In this document: piece after piece, positions 23,380-34,689 of the stretch
Layout: each line of letters begins with the position of its first letter
Position numbering within the stretch: the stretch's first letter is position 1
From: Guyanagaster necrorhizus
Lineage: Eukaryota; Basidiomycota; Agaricomycetes; Agaricales; Physalacriaceae
DNA length: 64,000 nt
Direction of reading: 5' to 3'
NCBI RefSeq assembly: GCF_019112545.1
Contig: NW_025064892.1
Location: 911,921 to 975,920, forward strand
The notes under the pieces: model-generated
Told to the model about the DNA's origin: nothing
What the model saw: only the letters and a program-made list of their open reading frames with translations
Database searches by the model: none
Program-made: the position numbers and the translations under genes

Positions 23380-24792
23380 AGTTTTCTGACTCTGTAGGAG
23401 CAGTGTTGACTTCAGCTGCATGACCTTTGGCAGAGGCTGCTGCCTTCTATTTGTTGCAGTCCTTGGTCTTATGTTTGGCTCTGCAGAATATACAAAGGTT
23501 GTTTTAGCACTGGCAGTCTTTTTCTTTCTGAGTAAGATGGCCATCTTTGCCTAGCTTGTTGGTATAAGGCTTAGAGATGATAGATTTTAGTGTGGAGCTG
23601 GAGTCTGAGAAAGAAGAGTTGGACCCCTTAGGTTTGGGGTGAGAAGATTAGTTGGAAGCCTTATTGTCCCAGTTTTTATGGGCAATTTCAGTCTTCTAGG
23701 TCCAGTAGTGAGCATCAAGTTCTTAGGAAAGGAAGTGCATATCATGAAGGTTGTTTGACTTCCCATGGTGTGCTATGTCATTCTTGATATGGGTGCAGAG
23801 GCCATGGTAAAAGATATAGCAGAGGGAGTTATCTCCATATCCAATTTATGAGGCATACTGGTTGAATTAGACTATATACTTCATGACCTGATCTTTATCA
23901 TGTATCTGAAGGTGTTCTAATGCATCTTCAGCATCTCTGATGGCATCAAAGAGGCTGAAGTTGCTATGAAGCTCATCTAAGAAAGCCATGTAGGAGAATT
24001 GCCAGGCTGGTAGATTCTGCACATTGGGGTTAAGAATGTCTGGTTCAAACCAGTTAAGCATGGTGCTAGCTAGAAAAAAAATAGCATAGTTGACCTTGTT
24101 AGCATCTGTTGCAAATGCAGTAGGTCTGTCATTGAAGTTCAACTGAAGAGAGATGATGAAGACCTTCAGTTTGCAAGGGTCAGAGCTATCAAATAGTTCT
24201 AGTTCCTTGACTTTGGTATGAATAGTGGCTGGTTTAGAGTTATTGAGAGAAGCAGAGACTCCTCATAACAGGTTCATGAATTCTAGAAACATATCCTGCT
24301 GGTTTGGATTGTTGCTTTCTGCAGGGCTATCAGAGCTGCCTGAGTCATTGGGATCATCTGAACCTTCTGGACCTTCTGAAAAAGGGTTTGGTGGATTACC
24401 ACCTGGTTTCTGTCAGATAGGAGTATGAGTAGGGGTGTCTTCACCTCTACCCTCTGAATCTAGACTGTCTGAATTCCTATACATATTGCTCACAGATAAA
24501 AGGTCTATTGGAGGGTCAGTTTAGGCACTATACATCAGGCTCTATTGGTTGGGATGTTGATAGCATCAAAAGGGTTAAGGGAATTGTTATAATTAGGTTA
24601 GTGGGCAGTGAAGCTAGAGTGATTGTAGGTTTTTCTACAGGAAGGTTGTCCTCCACTAGAGGCTGATCTAAAAAGGCCTGGTTGTTTCTTTGAGGCAGAG
24701 GCTGAAATGTCTTCCATGGAAAACATGTTTGGATAGGTAGGCTGAGTTTGTTCAGAATCAGTTTCTGTGGGTTGGGGAAATGTGATGGACAT
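23380..24792 (-). pseudogene. gag: E3 gag (family 2)
   Basis: The start is likely the ATG at about 24792 (MSITFPQPTETDSEQ), matching the E2 start. Capsid-like domain at about 23867-24142 (MNFNDRPTAFATDANKVNY, then LNWFEPDILNPNVQNLPAW). CCHC knuckle near 23480, CIFCRAKHKTKDC. Stops interrupt the region between about 24200 and 24590 and downstream of 23867. It is about 85-90% similar by eye to E2 gag, clearly less than the protease tract. Confidence 0.8.
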
Positions 24793-24819
24793 GATAAAAA
24801 TTTTCAATAAAAGGGTTTG

Positions 24820-24830
24820 AATTTGAATAT
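24820..24830 (-). promoter_or_regulatory. E3 self-primed PBS
   Basis: Minus-strand atattcaaatt, two bases after the 5' LTR. It pairs with the predicted RNA start agttcaaatat (complement of 25066-25076) except at the central position, where an ancestral CG has decayed differently, and at one flanking base. Confidence 0.58.
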
Positions 24831-24832
24831 AC

Positions 24833-25211
24833 TGTTAGGAATATACCAATTGAGTGAGTTTGAGTCCATGTGCAGAGACCAGCAGAGTGTGTGAGCATCA
24901 ATGAAGCTATTAGCAATGTCACTCTTAAGTCAGAGTCTAAGAATTTGAATGAATGGGATAGAGTTCTGTCAGAGAAGTGAAGAGGAGTATCTTTCAGAGT
25001 GGAATCTAACAGATGAAGAAAAAGGAGTTAAAGTGAGTATGAAGTGTAAATGGCTATCCAAGTTGATATTTGAACTGAGTAGTTACAATGATTCTATATG
25101 GCTTATATATTAATGGTAGCTAATTCCAAGTCAGATTCCATTGAGTTCTGATGTTAATATTCACTATCAAGTTCAGGGTCTAGATATTACAATGTGAAAT
25201 ATGGATGTGGA
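24833..25211 (-). repeat. E3 5' LTR, truncated
   Basis: Begins (plus strand) tgttaggaatatacc, the complement of the family-2 LTR end, and aligns to the other copies to about 25211. There it is replaced by the tail of E6. About 120 bp of the LTR 5' end is missing. Confidence 0.78.
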
Positions 25212-26873
25212 AATCCAGACTCTACCTCAATTTAATTACTTTAATCTTGACTTTTAACTCTTCCACTCAATTGTCTAGTCAATATTATATACATGTTTTT
25301 TTTTTTCACTTTATCTAAGGCCTGGCTGTTTACTACATTATATACAAATATATATATGATGGATCAGAAGATGGAAGCAATATCTGATAGACTCATTTCA
25401 CTTTTATTTTCTGCTTTCCTGAAATCTAAATGTCTCTCTCTTTCTTAACTCTTCTATATTCTTATTTAAGTACAACTTTATTATTCTCCTCAATTCTTCC
25501 ACTTTGGACTGCTTCAAGCATCAGAACTTTGCATGAGATATCACCTAAGCCTTCAAATTTGAGAAGATAAGCTCAGTCAGTGATTTGTAGTCATCAAAGA
25601 GGTCCTTTTCATTCACTTGGATGCAAGTCTTGTCTCAACCAGATCTGCCAGTTATTATGCATGGATAGTAGAAGGTGTTATTCTGCTAATACCTCATACA
25701 ATGCTCTGGCTAAAGAAATATTAGCATTGTCACAACCTGCAATAATGACACTGACTTTCATCAAATAATTCTCTCTCATTCTTTATTGGGTTTAAGACCT
25801 CCACCTTCATCTTTTTTTAGGACTTACTCTGACATCTATCTCACTGTAGATGTCTTTTTTTCTCTCTGAAGCACTCTTATACTCTTTTGCTTTATCTTCA
25901 CTCTCAGTTTTTTCATTATCCTCATTTCTTTTAGAAGCCACTTTGCTCTGCTTCACTAGCTATACATCAGATCTGACAGAATTCAAACCTATCTCTGCCA
26001 GCATCCTCTTATATATAGTCTATTATATATGTCAGAGTCTATACATCATTTGTCCTTTGACTTTATCTCTCATTTTTGTTTTCTACAGTCTCTACTCTCT
26101 CTCTCATCTCTCTTGTTATCTGTTTCCTCTCTGTTTTCTCAGCCTCTACCAGCCTCTGTATGTTCTTCTCCATTCTCAGCCTTTTTTGCTTTCACTGAAG
26201 CAGCTTTTTCTAAGGCCAGCCTCTCTTACTCCTTTCTCTTCTTTGCTGCTGTCTTTAATATCTCTATTCTCTTTATACAGGCTATATGCTCAGCCTTCAT
26301 CTTTTTCTCTTACTTCTTCTTTGCTCTCTCCTCTTTTTACACCTCATAATGCTCTATGGCCTCTGTATGTTTCTCTTCAGCTGCAAGCTGCTTCAGATGA
26401 AAGTTCTCTACATCTTTCTCATCAAGGTTCCTTGGAGTTGAGGTAGCCACATACAGCTCAGAGATAATAGAAAGGCAGTATGAGACAGTCATATATATTG
26501 GCTAGTAAAGAAAGATAATCTGAAGAGATGATAATGATTATTGTTGAAGTTGCAAAAATCCCATGCTAGATTCATTTTTTCTATATGCTTCTCCATTGGC
26601 TATTAGGATCTGCACTCTTGAGAGCAAGAATGCTGAGAAAAGGATACTGTTATGCATATGCTGACAGATTCCACTTCACAATCACTTCAATTTCACTCTA
26701 ATAATCTAAAAGCCAGCACTGGTCTCCCTTAGACTCTGTTTTTCTCTACTCTATACTATTCCATTTGAATTATTTGAGCTTTAACTTAAGGGTGATATTG
26801 CTAATAGCCTTATTAACACCCACACACTTTATCAGTCTTTACATATGCATTTAACTTCATCTTATTAGCATGT
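25212..26873 (+). mobile_element. Family-2 element tail E6 (+): antisense gene and damaged 3' LTR
   Basis: Contains the region after the chromodomain, a divergent antisense gene (25390-26492, minus) and an LTR fragment at 26648-26873. The fragment starts tgttatgcatatgctg but is only 226 bp because of internal deletion, and is cut at its end by family-1 LTR G. The polypurine tract gagaaaaggatac precedes the LTR. The order pol end, antisense gene, LTR repeats that of E2 and E5. Confidence 0.7.
25390..26492 (-). pseudogene. Divergent antisense coiled-coil gene of E6
   Basis: Minus strand. A possible ATG at 26492 leads to VATSTPRNLDEKDVENFHL and an Ala/Glu/Lys-rich coiled coil (LALEKAASVKAKKAENGEE). 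This parallels the N-terminal half of the E2 and E5 genes. Near 25400-25500 VEELRRIIKLYLNKNIEELR matches their C-terminal coiled coil. The cysteine region (about 25600-25790) is too damaged to confirm, with only a partial CHYC remaining. The long plus-strand frame over 25850-26446 is the mirror of this purine-rich coding strand and not a gene. Confidence 0.5.
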
Positions 26874-27324
26874 TGTTAGATCTGCTCATCATATAGTCCT
26901 AGCATATGATAAACTAATGCTATATTGATTTTGTGCAGTCACACTAGAGTTCACTATATATGCTTTGGATTGATGAGATCAAGGTGCTTGCAAGTAGGCT
27001 TGAGAGAAGAGTAGTATGTATAAACTTTAGCTCAATGCTGAGTCTACTATAGTGAGAGCTATGCTACTTATATACATTCTTAGAGGTGATAAATATAGTA
27101 CTACTTATTATGTATGTCTATCTGTAGTCTGAAACTAAAGAGTATATGATATGTGCATGAAATAATTAGATACTGTCTGTTGTTAAGGCACTAGTCATGA
27201 GCTGTAGTATAATAATGCAAATCATCTGGTATAATTGTAGTTACTGGTCTAGCTGGATAGATAGAAAGTAAGTGCCTATGATTAGATAAGTGCTTGATAT
27301 GAGATCAGTGAAAAAATTATAACA
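26874..27324 (-). repeat. Family-1 3' LTR of element G
   Basis: 451 bp on the minus strand, starting tgttataatttttt and ending tctaaca, with TATA box and start element recognisable (agcattgagctaaag). The polypurine tract (minus strand aaagaggtaa) lies just to the right, so this is a 3' LTR and the element body extends rightwards. Confidence 0.8.
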
Positions 27325-27833
27325 TTACCTCTTTGTTAAGATTATTGTCCTGATGACTATAAATTAGAATGAGAGATCCAGCTAATGCTTGTGAAAGACA
27401 GCAATAATATCATTGGCAGACATGCTTTTCATTCACTCACTAGTTTGATTCTAATCTATAGCCCTTCTACTTAATAAGATAGTCAATTGTAGTAGAGAGG
27501 CCTTGATCACAACATTCTTAGATTTGATAGAGATATGAATTGAGAATAGTTACAATTTTATAGGACTCTTCTTCATCTATAAGGTCTGATTCAGGAGGAG
27601 GCAGTTGTTTCTGATTAAGGAATGTGAGAGAAGTGTATAAATACAGAAGAGTTTTATTGAAGATCAGATGAATTCTCTAGCTATTGAAAAAAGCAAGTTT
27701 GTATATAGAAAGATCTACTTTCAAGATGATTAAAAATAGGCCAGTTCACTTGTCTGTGAGTTTGTGTTTTAAATGAGGAAGGTGGAGGTAGAGGTTAGTA
27801 GTATCTAGCCATACTTTATCATCAGCTGTTATG
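27325..27833 (-). pseudogene. pol: Element G: C-terminal integrase and chromodomain region
   Basis: Minus-strand remnants of the region between integrase core and LTR. They align to the same part of F (52360-52830), including the stretch that reads VWLDTTNLY in better copies. It is interrupted at 27833 by the 5' LTR of B. The remainder of G is not found elsewhere in the window. Confidence 0.62.
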
Positions 27834-28284
27834 TGTATTACAATTTTTTCTTATCTTATCATCTTTTCATGTTTTATCAGAGCACTTATCTTATTTTAAG
27901 CATCTATCTGCAACCATAGGGAAGATTAGATGATCACAACAGTCAGATAGTACTATTATACTTAGTCACCTCATTCATGAATAACTTCTCATTGTCTATT
28001 TTCTGACAATCAGACAGAATAAGCAGTATAGCATAGAACAGTACAATAGGCAGCAGTTATATTTATCATGACTAAAACATATATAAGTAGGATAGCTCTT
28101 GCTGTAGTAGTCCAACTTTGAGCTATACACTTATTCCACACTATCTTCTCTTGAGCCCAACTTGTTTTTGGCCTTGAGGCATTTGTCTGGTATAATACAT
28201 TAAGTGAACTTTAGCATGACTGTATAAATAAGATACAACACTAGTTTATCATGTGTTCAGATTATGTGTAAGCTAGATCTAACA
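27834..28284 (+). repeat. B 5' LTR with promoter
   Basis: About 451 bp, ending gatctaaca. TATATAAG at 28080-28087 is followed 34 bp later (28114) by aactttgagcta, the decayed start element. The post-LTR sequence tagcttgaagct (28287-28298) is its approximate complement. Confidence 0.7.
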
Positions 28285-28343
28285 GGTAGCTTGAAGCTTC
28301 TTGCTTTTCTTTTCTTATGCACTCTAGTGATAAAGAAAACTGA

Positions 28344-30860
28344 ATGTTATCAACTTATAACATCATCTCTGACTTTGTCAAGCTCTTGAGCACCATTGTT
28401 GACACTCTGCTCAGACTCTTTATTATTATATATCTTTGCTAAAGAAACTAATCTGTCATAGCTTAGATAATCAGATATTACTATAGCCTTCAAACAGTCT
28501 ACTGCTGAATCTAAAATATTGCATCTGTTTTTCCCCTCCATGACCTCTCTCTAAAAGCCTGCCTAAACTATCCATGAGTCTACACAAGGAATCATATCAG
28601 AAGCTATCTCTGGAATCTCAAATTTGAAAGTTCTTTCAATGAAACAAGAAAAAAACAGACACCAATAACAATATCACTGATACATTCTCTATCATGACCT
28701 GCTGAATCTTTCTCTAGTTCCAGATCATGAGGATAAGGAGATCTCTAATGACTTCTTTAATGCAGAACTATCTCCTGTCTCTTCTGAGTATGAAATTGGA
28801 AACTATGCTTAAAACTCTCTTGATGCCACTTGAGTGACTATAGACTTTAACTATGACTCTCTCTATGTGACCTCTGATGGAAGCTCCATAGGTTCCAGCA
28901 TTGATATTGAGAACTACAAATTCTGCATTGACTGAAGATCTCAAGTTGTGAAAATTAGAGCCTCAGACAACCATGATAGTTGGCACAACAAGAAGAATAA
29001 AACATCACAAGAGCATATAGAGCATAGCCAGGCAGAACTTGGTCAGAGTTCAAGGCCTGGCATAGTGCTGAAGAAGCCTATCAGCAGCAACAATATAAAG
29101 AAAAATACAGACAATAAGAACAAGACTGTTATAAGCAGAATAAATACTATAGCTATTCTCTGAGTCTCTTCTGAGAGCTGAGCTAGCACAGACAGCAAGG
29201 AGAAAGATGATCTGGCTATGATGCTGTTTGAAGTGTCCAAGAGATATGATGAAGTCAAAGACAAAAAACTGTTAGAAGTAAAAATACAATAAGAATAGAA
29301 GAAAGAATTCAGAAGAATATATCAGGAGAGAGTTATAGAACTTCTACAAGATATAGGATGGAGCATGACTCCATTAAGAAGAGACTATTTAGTAGCTATT
29401 AATGCTGAAAAAATTAATATTTTATATTATGCCACTATAAAACAGGTTATTTTTCTTTATAACAGAACTCACTCTAAAGACTCTCTAGCTAAACTCTCAG
29501 ATTATCAATTCCAATTTAACATTTGACTAATGTCAAATATGCCATCCATTCCTCTAAAACAAGTCATTTATTCAGCATCAACTATCTGAATCACTGGTAT
29601 GACTTCCACATACCACTGGAAACTACAAATCTTACAAGCTAAGAATCCAACTAGATACCCTTGGAGGCTGAAGGAAAGCAGACTAATGGGAGAATAACCC
29701 CCAGCCAATGAAGCTGAAACCAGTGGACAGCCTAAAGAGGATAATTCTAAAACCATCAAATAGAGGTTCACAATCATTAATGGAAGGATCATCAGAAAAT
29801 CAGAGAAACACATCTCTAGGAGTCCAGTTGCTTATGATGACTCTCTCTATTCTTTCTCTATATTGCATCAAAAGATCTCACCCTTTGGTAACTATCCAAA
29901 TCCAATGAGACCACTTGCTCTTGATTTAGTCCTTATACAATACAAACCAGATCTTATACAAAAGTCTCAGCCTTTTAAAGAGCAGTCCAATAATATTGAT
30001 TGCTTCTTGATTGATTGTGAACAATACTTCAAATTATACTCTGCCTACTTGTCTGCCAACATTTATCAGACTGCTTTTGCTGCATCTGATTTTGAGAATA
30101 AGATCAAGGTTTCATGGACCTTAAAGAGTTGGGATCTTTATTCCACAACTAAGAAGCACCACCATCTTTCATCCTGGCCAGTATTTAAACAGATGGTATA
30201 CAACAAATTCATTGACCCAGCTATTCAGAAAGTTCACAAACAGAAAATGAAGGATCTTTGAATGAGAGACAAGATAGCCACTGAATACTTTGATGAGTTT
30301 GAATGACTTGCCAAACTACTGGGCTCATTGATCACATTGAGGATAATGGATGACTAGTGGAGTATCTGAAGAATGGGGTATCCCAATCTTATATCATAAT
30401 GATCACTGACATTGGCTTTAATATCCTGAAGGGATACAATGAGTAGAAAATATAAATCATTATGATAAACAAAGAGCAGCACCAACAGAAGACAGAAAAT
30501 GCCTACTGACAGAATGACTAAAGATCTGACAATCAAGAAAAGGCTAATATGCCAACTCCTGCCAAGTCCAATATAACTCCTTCAACTTCTACACCCTTCT
30601 ATTCTGCTCAGAAGACTGAGACCAAAACCACTTACACCAGACAAGGAAAGCCTATGAAAATCAACAAATTGAGGAAGAAAAAAAAGTGTTTCAACTGCAG
30701 AAAGAAAGGTTATCTGTCCTAGAACTGCTTAAAGAAACAAATACATAAAGATATTCAGGTGCAGATCACTGAGTTACAGAAGGAAGCAGATAAGCTTAAG
30801 AAACTTAGAAAGAACATGAAGGTTAAGAAGATAAAAGACAGGGCTGATGAGTGAGCAATT
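28344..30860 (+). pseudogene. gag: B gag (family 1)
   Basis: ATG at 28344 parallels the gag starts of C and D. A Ser/Asp/Glu-rich middle follows. The capsid-like domain lies at 29863-30261 (DCFLIDCEQYFKLYSAYL, then SSWPVFKQMVYNKFIDPAIQKVH). A zinc knuckle near 30690-30730 reads CFNCRKKGYLS*NC: Tyr replaces His, and a TAG replaces a codon inside it. The frame is broken by many stops. It ends just before X3. Confidence 0.78.
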
Positions 30861-30888
30861 CCACTTGATCAGCTAAAGGATTTCATAG

Positions 30889-31005
30889 TGACATATTCTC
30901 TTTATGTTCAGATATGTAAAATTGTGAAAATTGAGAATACATAGACTGCATTCCAATCCACTAAGCATATAACTAAAAATAAGACTAAAGCACACAAAAA
31001 CCTAA
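30889..31005 (+). repeat. Repeat X3, left part (split by element C)
   Basis: Starts TGACATATTCTC and matches the ends of X1 and X2. It breaks at cctaa (31001-31005), where C inserted, and resumes at 49977 with cttag. Comparing with X2 (complement near 16250), the uninterrupted sequence is ...aaaaacctagctat..., so cctag was the target and was duplicated. Confidence 0.78.
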
Positions 31006-31462
31006 TGTTACAATTTTTTCCATTTTTTTTCACTTTTAACCCCTATTCATACTTAGTCAGGGTGTCTAACTAGCACTTAAGACTGTGGAACAGGCTTAGT
31101 CAGCATAACAAGCCTAGTTGATCATTGCCTTTTGATGCAATAATAATGCTCAACAATATACAATGAACTTTTTGTAGCTAATAACAATGTCCAAGGACAA
31201 TGGATACAACAATGACTCTATACACAATAGGTAGTAATATTTATAGTCAGACAAACTGTAGTATATAAGACAGCTTGCTCTCACTGATAATCTCCAGCTT
31301 GAGCTAAAGTTTATTCACTTTTATTCTACTCTCAAGCTCTTTCTATAGACTTTGAAGCATTAGATCAATAAAGCATAACAAGTGAACTCTAGTGAAAGAC
31401 TTGAATGCAAAGTCACACTAGTTTATCATGTGTTTATGATAATGTACAGCTTGAGTCTAACA
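31006..31462 (+). repeat. C 5' LTR
   Basis: 457 bp, tgttacaatttttt...gagtctaaca. TATATAAG at 31262-31269; start element agcttgagctaaag at 31296, 34 bp downstream. The 3' partner is 47132-49976 minus the pogo insertion. Confidence 0.85.
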
Positions 31463-31463
31463 A

Positions 31464-31476
31464 TTAGCTTGAAGCT
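31464..31476 (+). promoter_or_regulatory. C self-primed primer-binding site
   Basis: ttagcttgaagct, one base after the LTR. It is the exact reverse complement of agcttcaagctaa in C's own 3' LTR (47419-47431) and of the same element in the D LTR (36583-36595). The C 5' LTR copy has lost one T and changed at the CpG. This pattern fits a Tf1-type self-primer rather than a tRNA primer. Confidence 0.68.
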
Positions 31477-31520
31477 TAAGCTTCTCTTTTCTTATGCATA
31501 ATAAGCATAAAGAAAATCAA

Positions 31521-34330
31521 ATGCCACCTGTAAATACTCTATCAGACACTCTCACTCATGACTTCTTTGAGCTTCTAGCAGCCATCATTGGAATGCTTTT
31601 AGACTTACTTGTGATCATTCAACTTTGTCAAAAAAGACAATCAGTAACTGCTTAGATAGTCAGACACTATCAAGCTTTTTAGCAGATCCAGCAGATTCTT
31701 CAAAATATCATACCTGACCTCCTCTTCTATAACATTCTCACCTCTATCAGAGTCTCCTTTCAGCTCCTGTCAAGAACCATACCCAAAGTCAGACCTAGCA
31801 GCTTGCATCAAAAGGACATTTCAGAGGAGGAAAAATATAGATACCGCTCTTGACTCCAATGACTAGACAGCTGAAACTGAAACAATTGCCTTGCAAGTTT
31901 CAGAAACCTGTAGATTCCATCCTCTATCTCTAACTATGAAGATGAGGATCTCTCCTCAGACTTCTTTAATGACTCACTATCCTCTGATCCTTTTATTACC
32001 CTAAGAGAATCTAAGATTGGAGACCATGCTAGAGACTCTCTTAATGCCTCTCAGATGGCTTTAGAATCTCAAAGTATTCTGTCAGACACAGAATATGACT
32101 CACTATATGCCATCTCTGCCAGAAGTCTCATCTTATCAACTCATACTAATAATAGTAATAATAGAATGGGCAGCCTTAGAATAGATAGTGAAAAATGAGC
32201 AGCCAAGCAATGAGAGGAAACAGCTTGAGATAGAATTATCTAGAGGCTATTTCCAGACTAGAACCTTCAAGTCCCCTTTAATTACAGCACAGCAGTACAG
32301 CAGCAGCAGTGACAGAAAGAGCAGGCTTGGGCAGACCCCAAGCAAGCTCAAGAAGATCTTGCTGAGTAAGCCAGAGCAGCAGCCCAGCAAAAATATGAAG
32401 AAATCTCTGACTGATAGTGGTGATAAGAGCAGTGCTATCAGAAAGCTGCCACTTGGAGATCTGCCTCTCTCACTTGGTATGGTCTCAGAACTCTCAACTC
32501 TTTCTTTAGAGAGCCTAGCATCTCAGCACCCAAATTGATGACCAGCTTGCCAGCAACCATCAGAGCCTCCACCCAGTCTACATACAGCCAACCCAAAAGC
32601 TTCCTTGACAAGAACAGCAAGATTGAGAAGAGCAATAAGAATGAGATCAAGATGAATGATAAGGAAGATCTGAGGACTTCATGAAGTATACCAAAGAGGA
32701 CATAGATAAAGAGATGCTGAGACAGAAAATATAAAGGACCAGAGAGGGAGAATATCAAGATTTGTACAAGGAAGAGGTAACATTCTCATGGTATGATACT
32801 AAATAGTTGGCATCATATATGAGACAATTGTATATTAACACAGAGCCAGCAGAGTGGCAGGATATTCTACAATATTCTATCACCAAACATGCTATTTCTA
32901 CTTATAATAGGAGACACCTGGAGGATCAACTTGGCAATTTGCTGATATACAAGTTCAAGTTTGATATCCAACTAATACTATAGATGTCACTCACAGTGCC
33001 AAAGTGAGTTATATATATGGCATCTTTAATCTAAACAAGCATCAGCTAATACTCATATATCTTCTCTTCAATCCAATTATTGGCAACTTAGCTGTCAAGA
33101 TCTCAACCTCAGCCAACTATCTGGTCCACTGGGTTTCACAACCCTTAGACTGGCAGAGAAAGCTGACTACTCAAAGGACAACCTCCATCTGATAAAGCTG
33201 AAGGCAGCAGAATCAGCAAAGAGCTGATCAAGGATGATCCAAAAGCAGTAAAACTTGGTTCCACTATATGAACCAGGGTCATTGTGTGAAAAGAAGCTGC
33301 ATCTTAAAAAAGTCCTATTACTGACAATAATTCTCTCCACTTCTTCTCTGGCTCACCTACCAACTGATGATACCTGCCTTTTAACCAATAGCCCAATCTT
33401 ATAGGACCTTTATCAGAGAATGCTGCTATTCTTCAATGCAAGCTCAATCTTCTCTGGAAGTCCTGCCTATTCAAAGGAGCATCTGATAATATTGACAGGT
33501 TTCTCATTAATTGCAAACAGTACTTTGAGGTGTATATCACCTATCTCAGCACTGATATGAACAAAGTCATATTTGCTATATCATACCTCAAGAATAGAGC
33601 CAAAACATGGTATATATTGATATTCCTGAACTTTTACTCAACAACCCAACAATATCACTACTTCTCTTCCTGGGCCATCTTCAAACAAATGTTGAATGAC
33701 AAGTTTATTGATTCAGCAGTGCAAGAAGTGCACAAGTCAAAGATCAAGGAGTTTAGAATGAGTGATAAGGCAGCCACTGAATATTTTAACAAGCTGGAAT
33801 AGCTTGCTAAGATTGCTAGATTCTAGGATGATATAGCTAATGATGAATGGATGGTCAAGGCCTTTAAATAAGAGGCATCCACATCATAATCTCAGACATT
33901 GACAAGTTCATTCCAAAAGGGTATAACAAGTGGAAGGAATGAGTTGTTGAGATATACAAGGACAGAAGGCAGAACAGGCCAATCTTCAGGAATACCAGAA
34001 ACAGCCAACAACCTTGAATCAGAAGACTGGCAGTCAATTCAGTACTACCAAGACTGAATCATCAACAACTAGTATGCCCTCTTATGGTGCTCAGAAAACA
34101 GGGATGAGAAAAACATATATTGAGGCTGATAAGCCTATGAACATTGACTGAATGAAGAAAAAAGAAAAATGCTTTAACTGTAGTCAGAAAGGCCATATGG
34201 TGAAGGATTGTCTAAAGAAGAAATAAACATATGAGAATATCTGGGCACAGATAGCTGAACTATAGAAGAAAGCTAAAGAATTAGGCACTGAGATAAAGAT
34301 AGAAGAGGTAAAAGAAAGGGCTGACTAGTA
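31521..34330 (+). pseudogene. gag: C gag (family 1)
   Basis: ATG at 31521 gives MPPVNTLSDTLTHDFFELLA followed by the hydrophobic run IIGMLLDLLVIIQLC, as in D. A long low-complexity middle follows, with a readable stretch 32188-32538 rich in Ser, Gln and Lys. The capsid-like domain is at 33490-33830 (KNRAKTWYILIFLNFYS, FIDSAVQEVHKSKIKEF). The zinc knuckle at 34170-34211 is intact, CFNCSQKGHMVKDC. It ends at about 34330. The length of about 2.8 kb is large for a chromovirus gag, which usually encodes a few hundred residues. Stops and frame changes make it inactive. Confidence 0.8.
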
Positions 34331-34689
34331 AAAGATCCTACTAGATCAGTCAAACAGCAGAATAGTGTGTCAGAAGTAGCTGCTGGACAGACTAATAGTG
34401 CTTCTGTAGGTATAAATATATTTAAATTATCTGTGCATTCAAATATACCCTACTCTTTAACAACTACACACATACTGAAAAGACCATCAGAAAAAACTCA
34501 AATGCCTACAGGCTGAACAAGGAGAGAGACCTCTAATAGGTGGCTCAAGCCATTCAACACTAAATGGATATGATGAGTCATTCAGGATGCAACAACAGAG
34601 GAAGCAGCAAAGGCCATACTCAAAAATTGCATACACAAGATCTGAGCTGAACTTTAAGAACTCTGGAGATATGTTTGACAAACTAAGAC

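Larger units (their letters stand above)
17992..25211 (-). mobile_element. Family-2 chromovirus E3 (minus strand, 5' LTR truncated)
   Basis: On the minus strand: truncated 5' LTR (24833-25211), PBS (24820-24830), gag, protease, RT, RNase H, integrase, chromodomain, then the antisense gene. Its own 3' LTR is missing; instead the plus-oriented 3' LTR of E2 abuts at 17991. With E2 it forms a large imperfect inverted pair meeting at about 18 kb. Confidence 0.82.
27834..30888 (+). mobile_element. Family-1 chromovirus B (+): 5' LTR and gag, truncated by X3
   Basis: 5' LTR 27834-28284, PBS region 28286-28298, gag 28344-30860. It stops at 30888, where the X3 repeat starts; no pol of B is present. 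It inserted into the minus-strand element G. Confidence 0.75.

Noticed and set aside
25850..26446. Long open plus-strand frame (198 codons), Ser/Leu/Phe-rich, membrane-like
   Set aside because: It is the mirror of the purine-rich coding strand of the E6 antisense gene. Similar pyrimidine-rich mirrors occur at 18065-18436 and 54304-54528 over the homologous genes.
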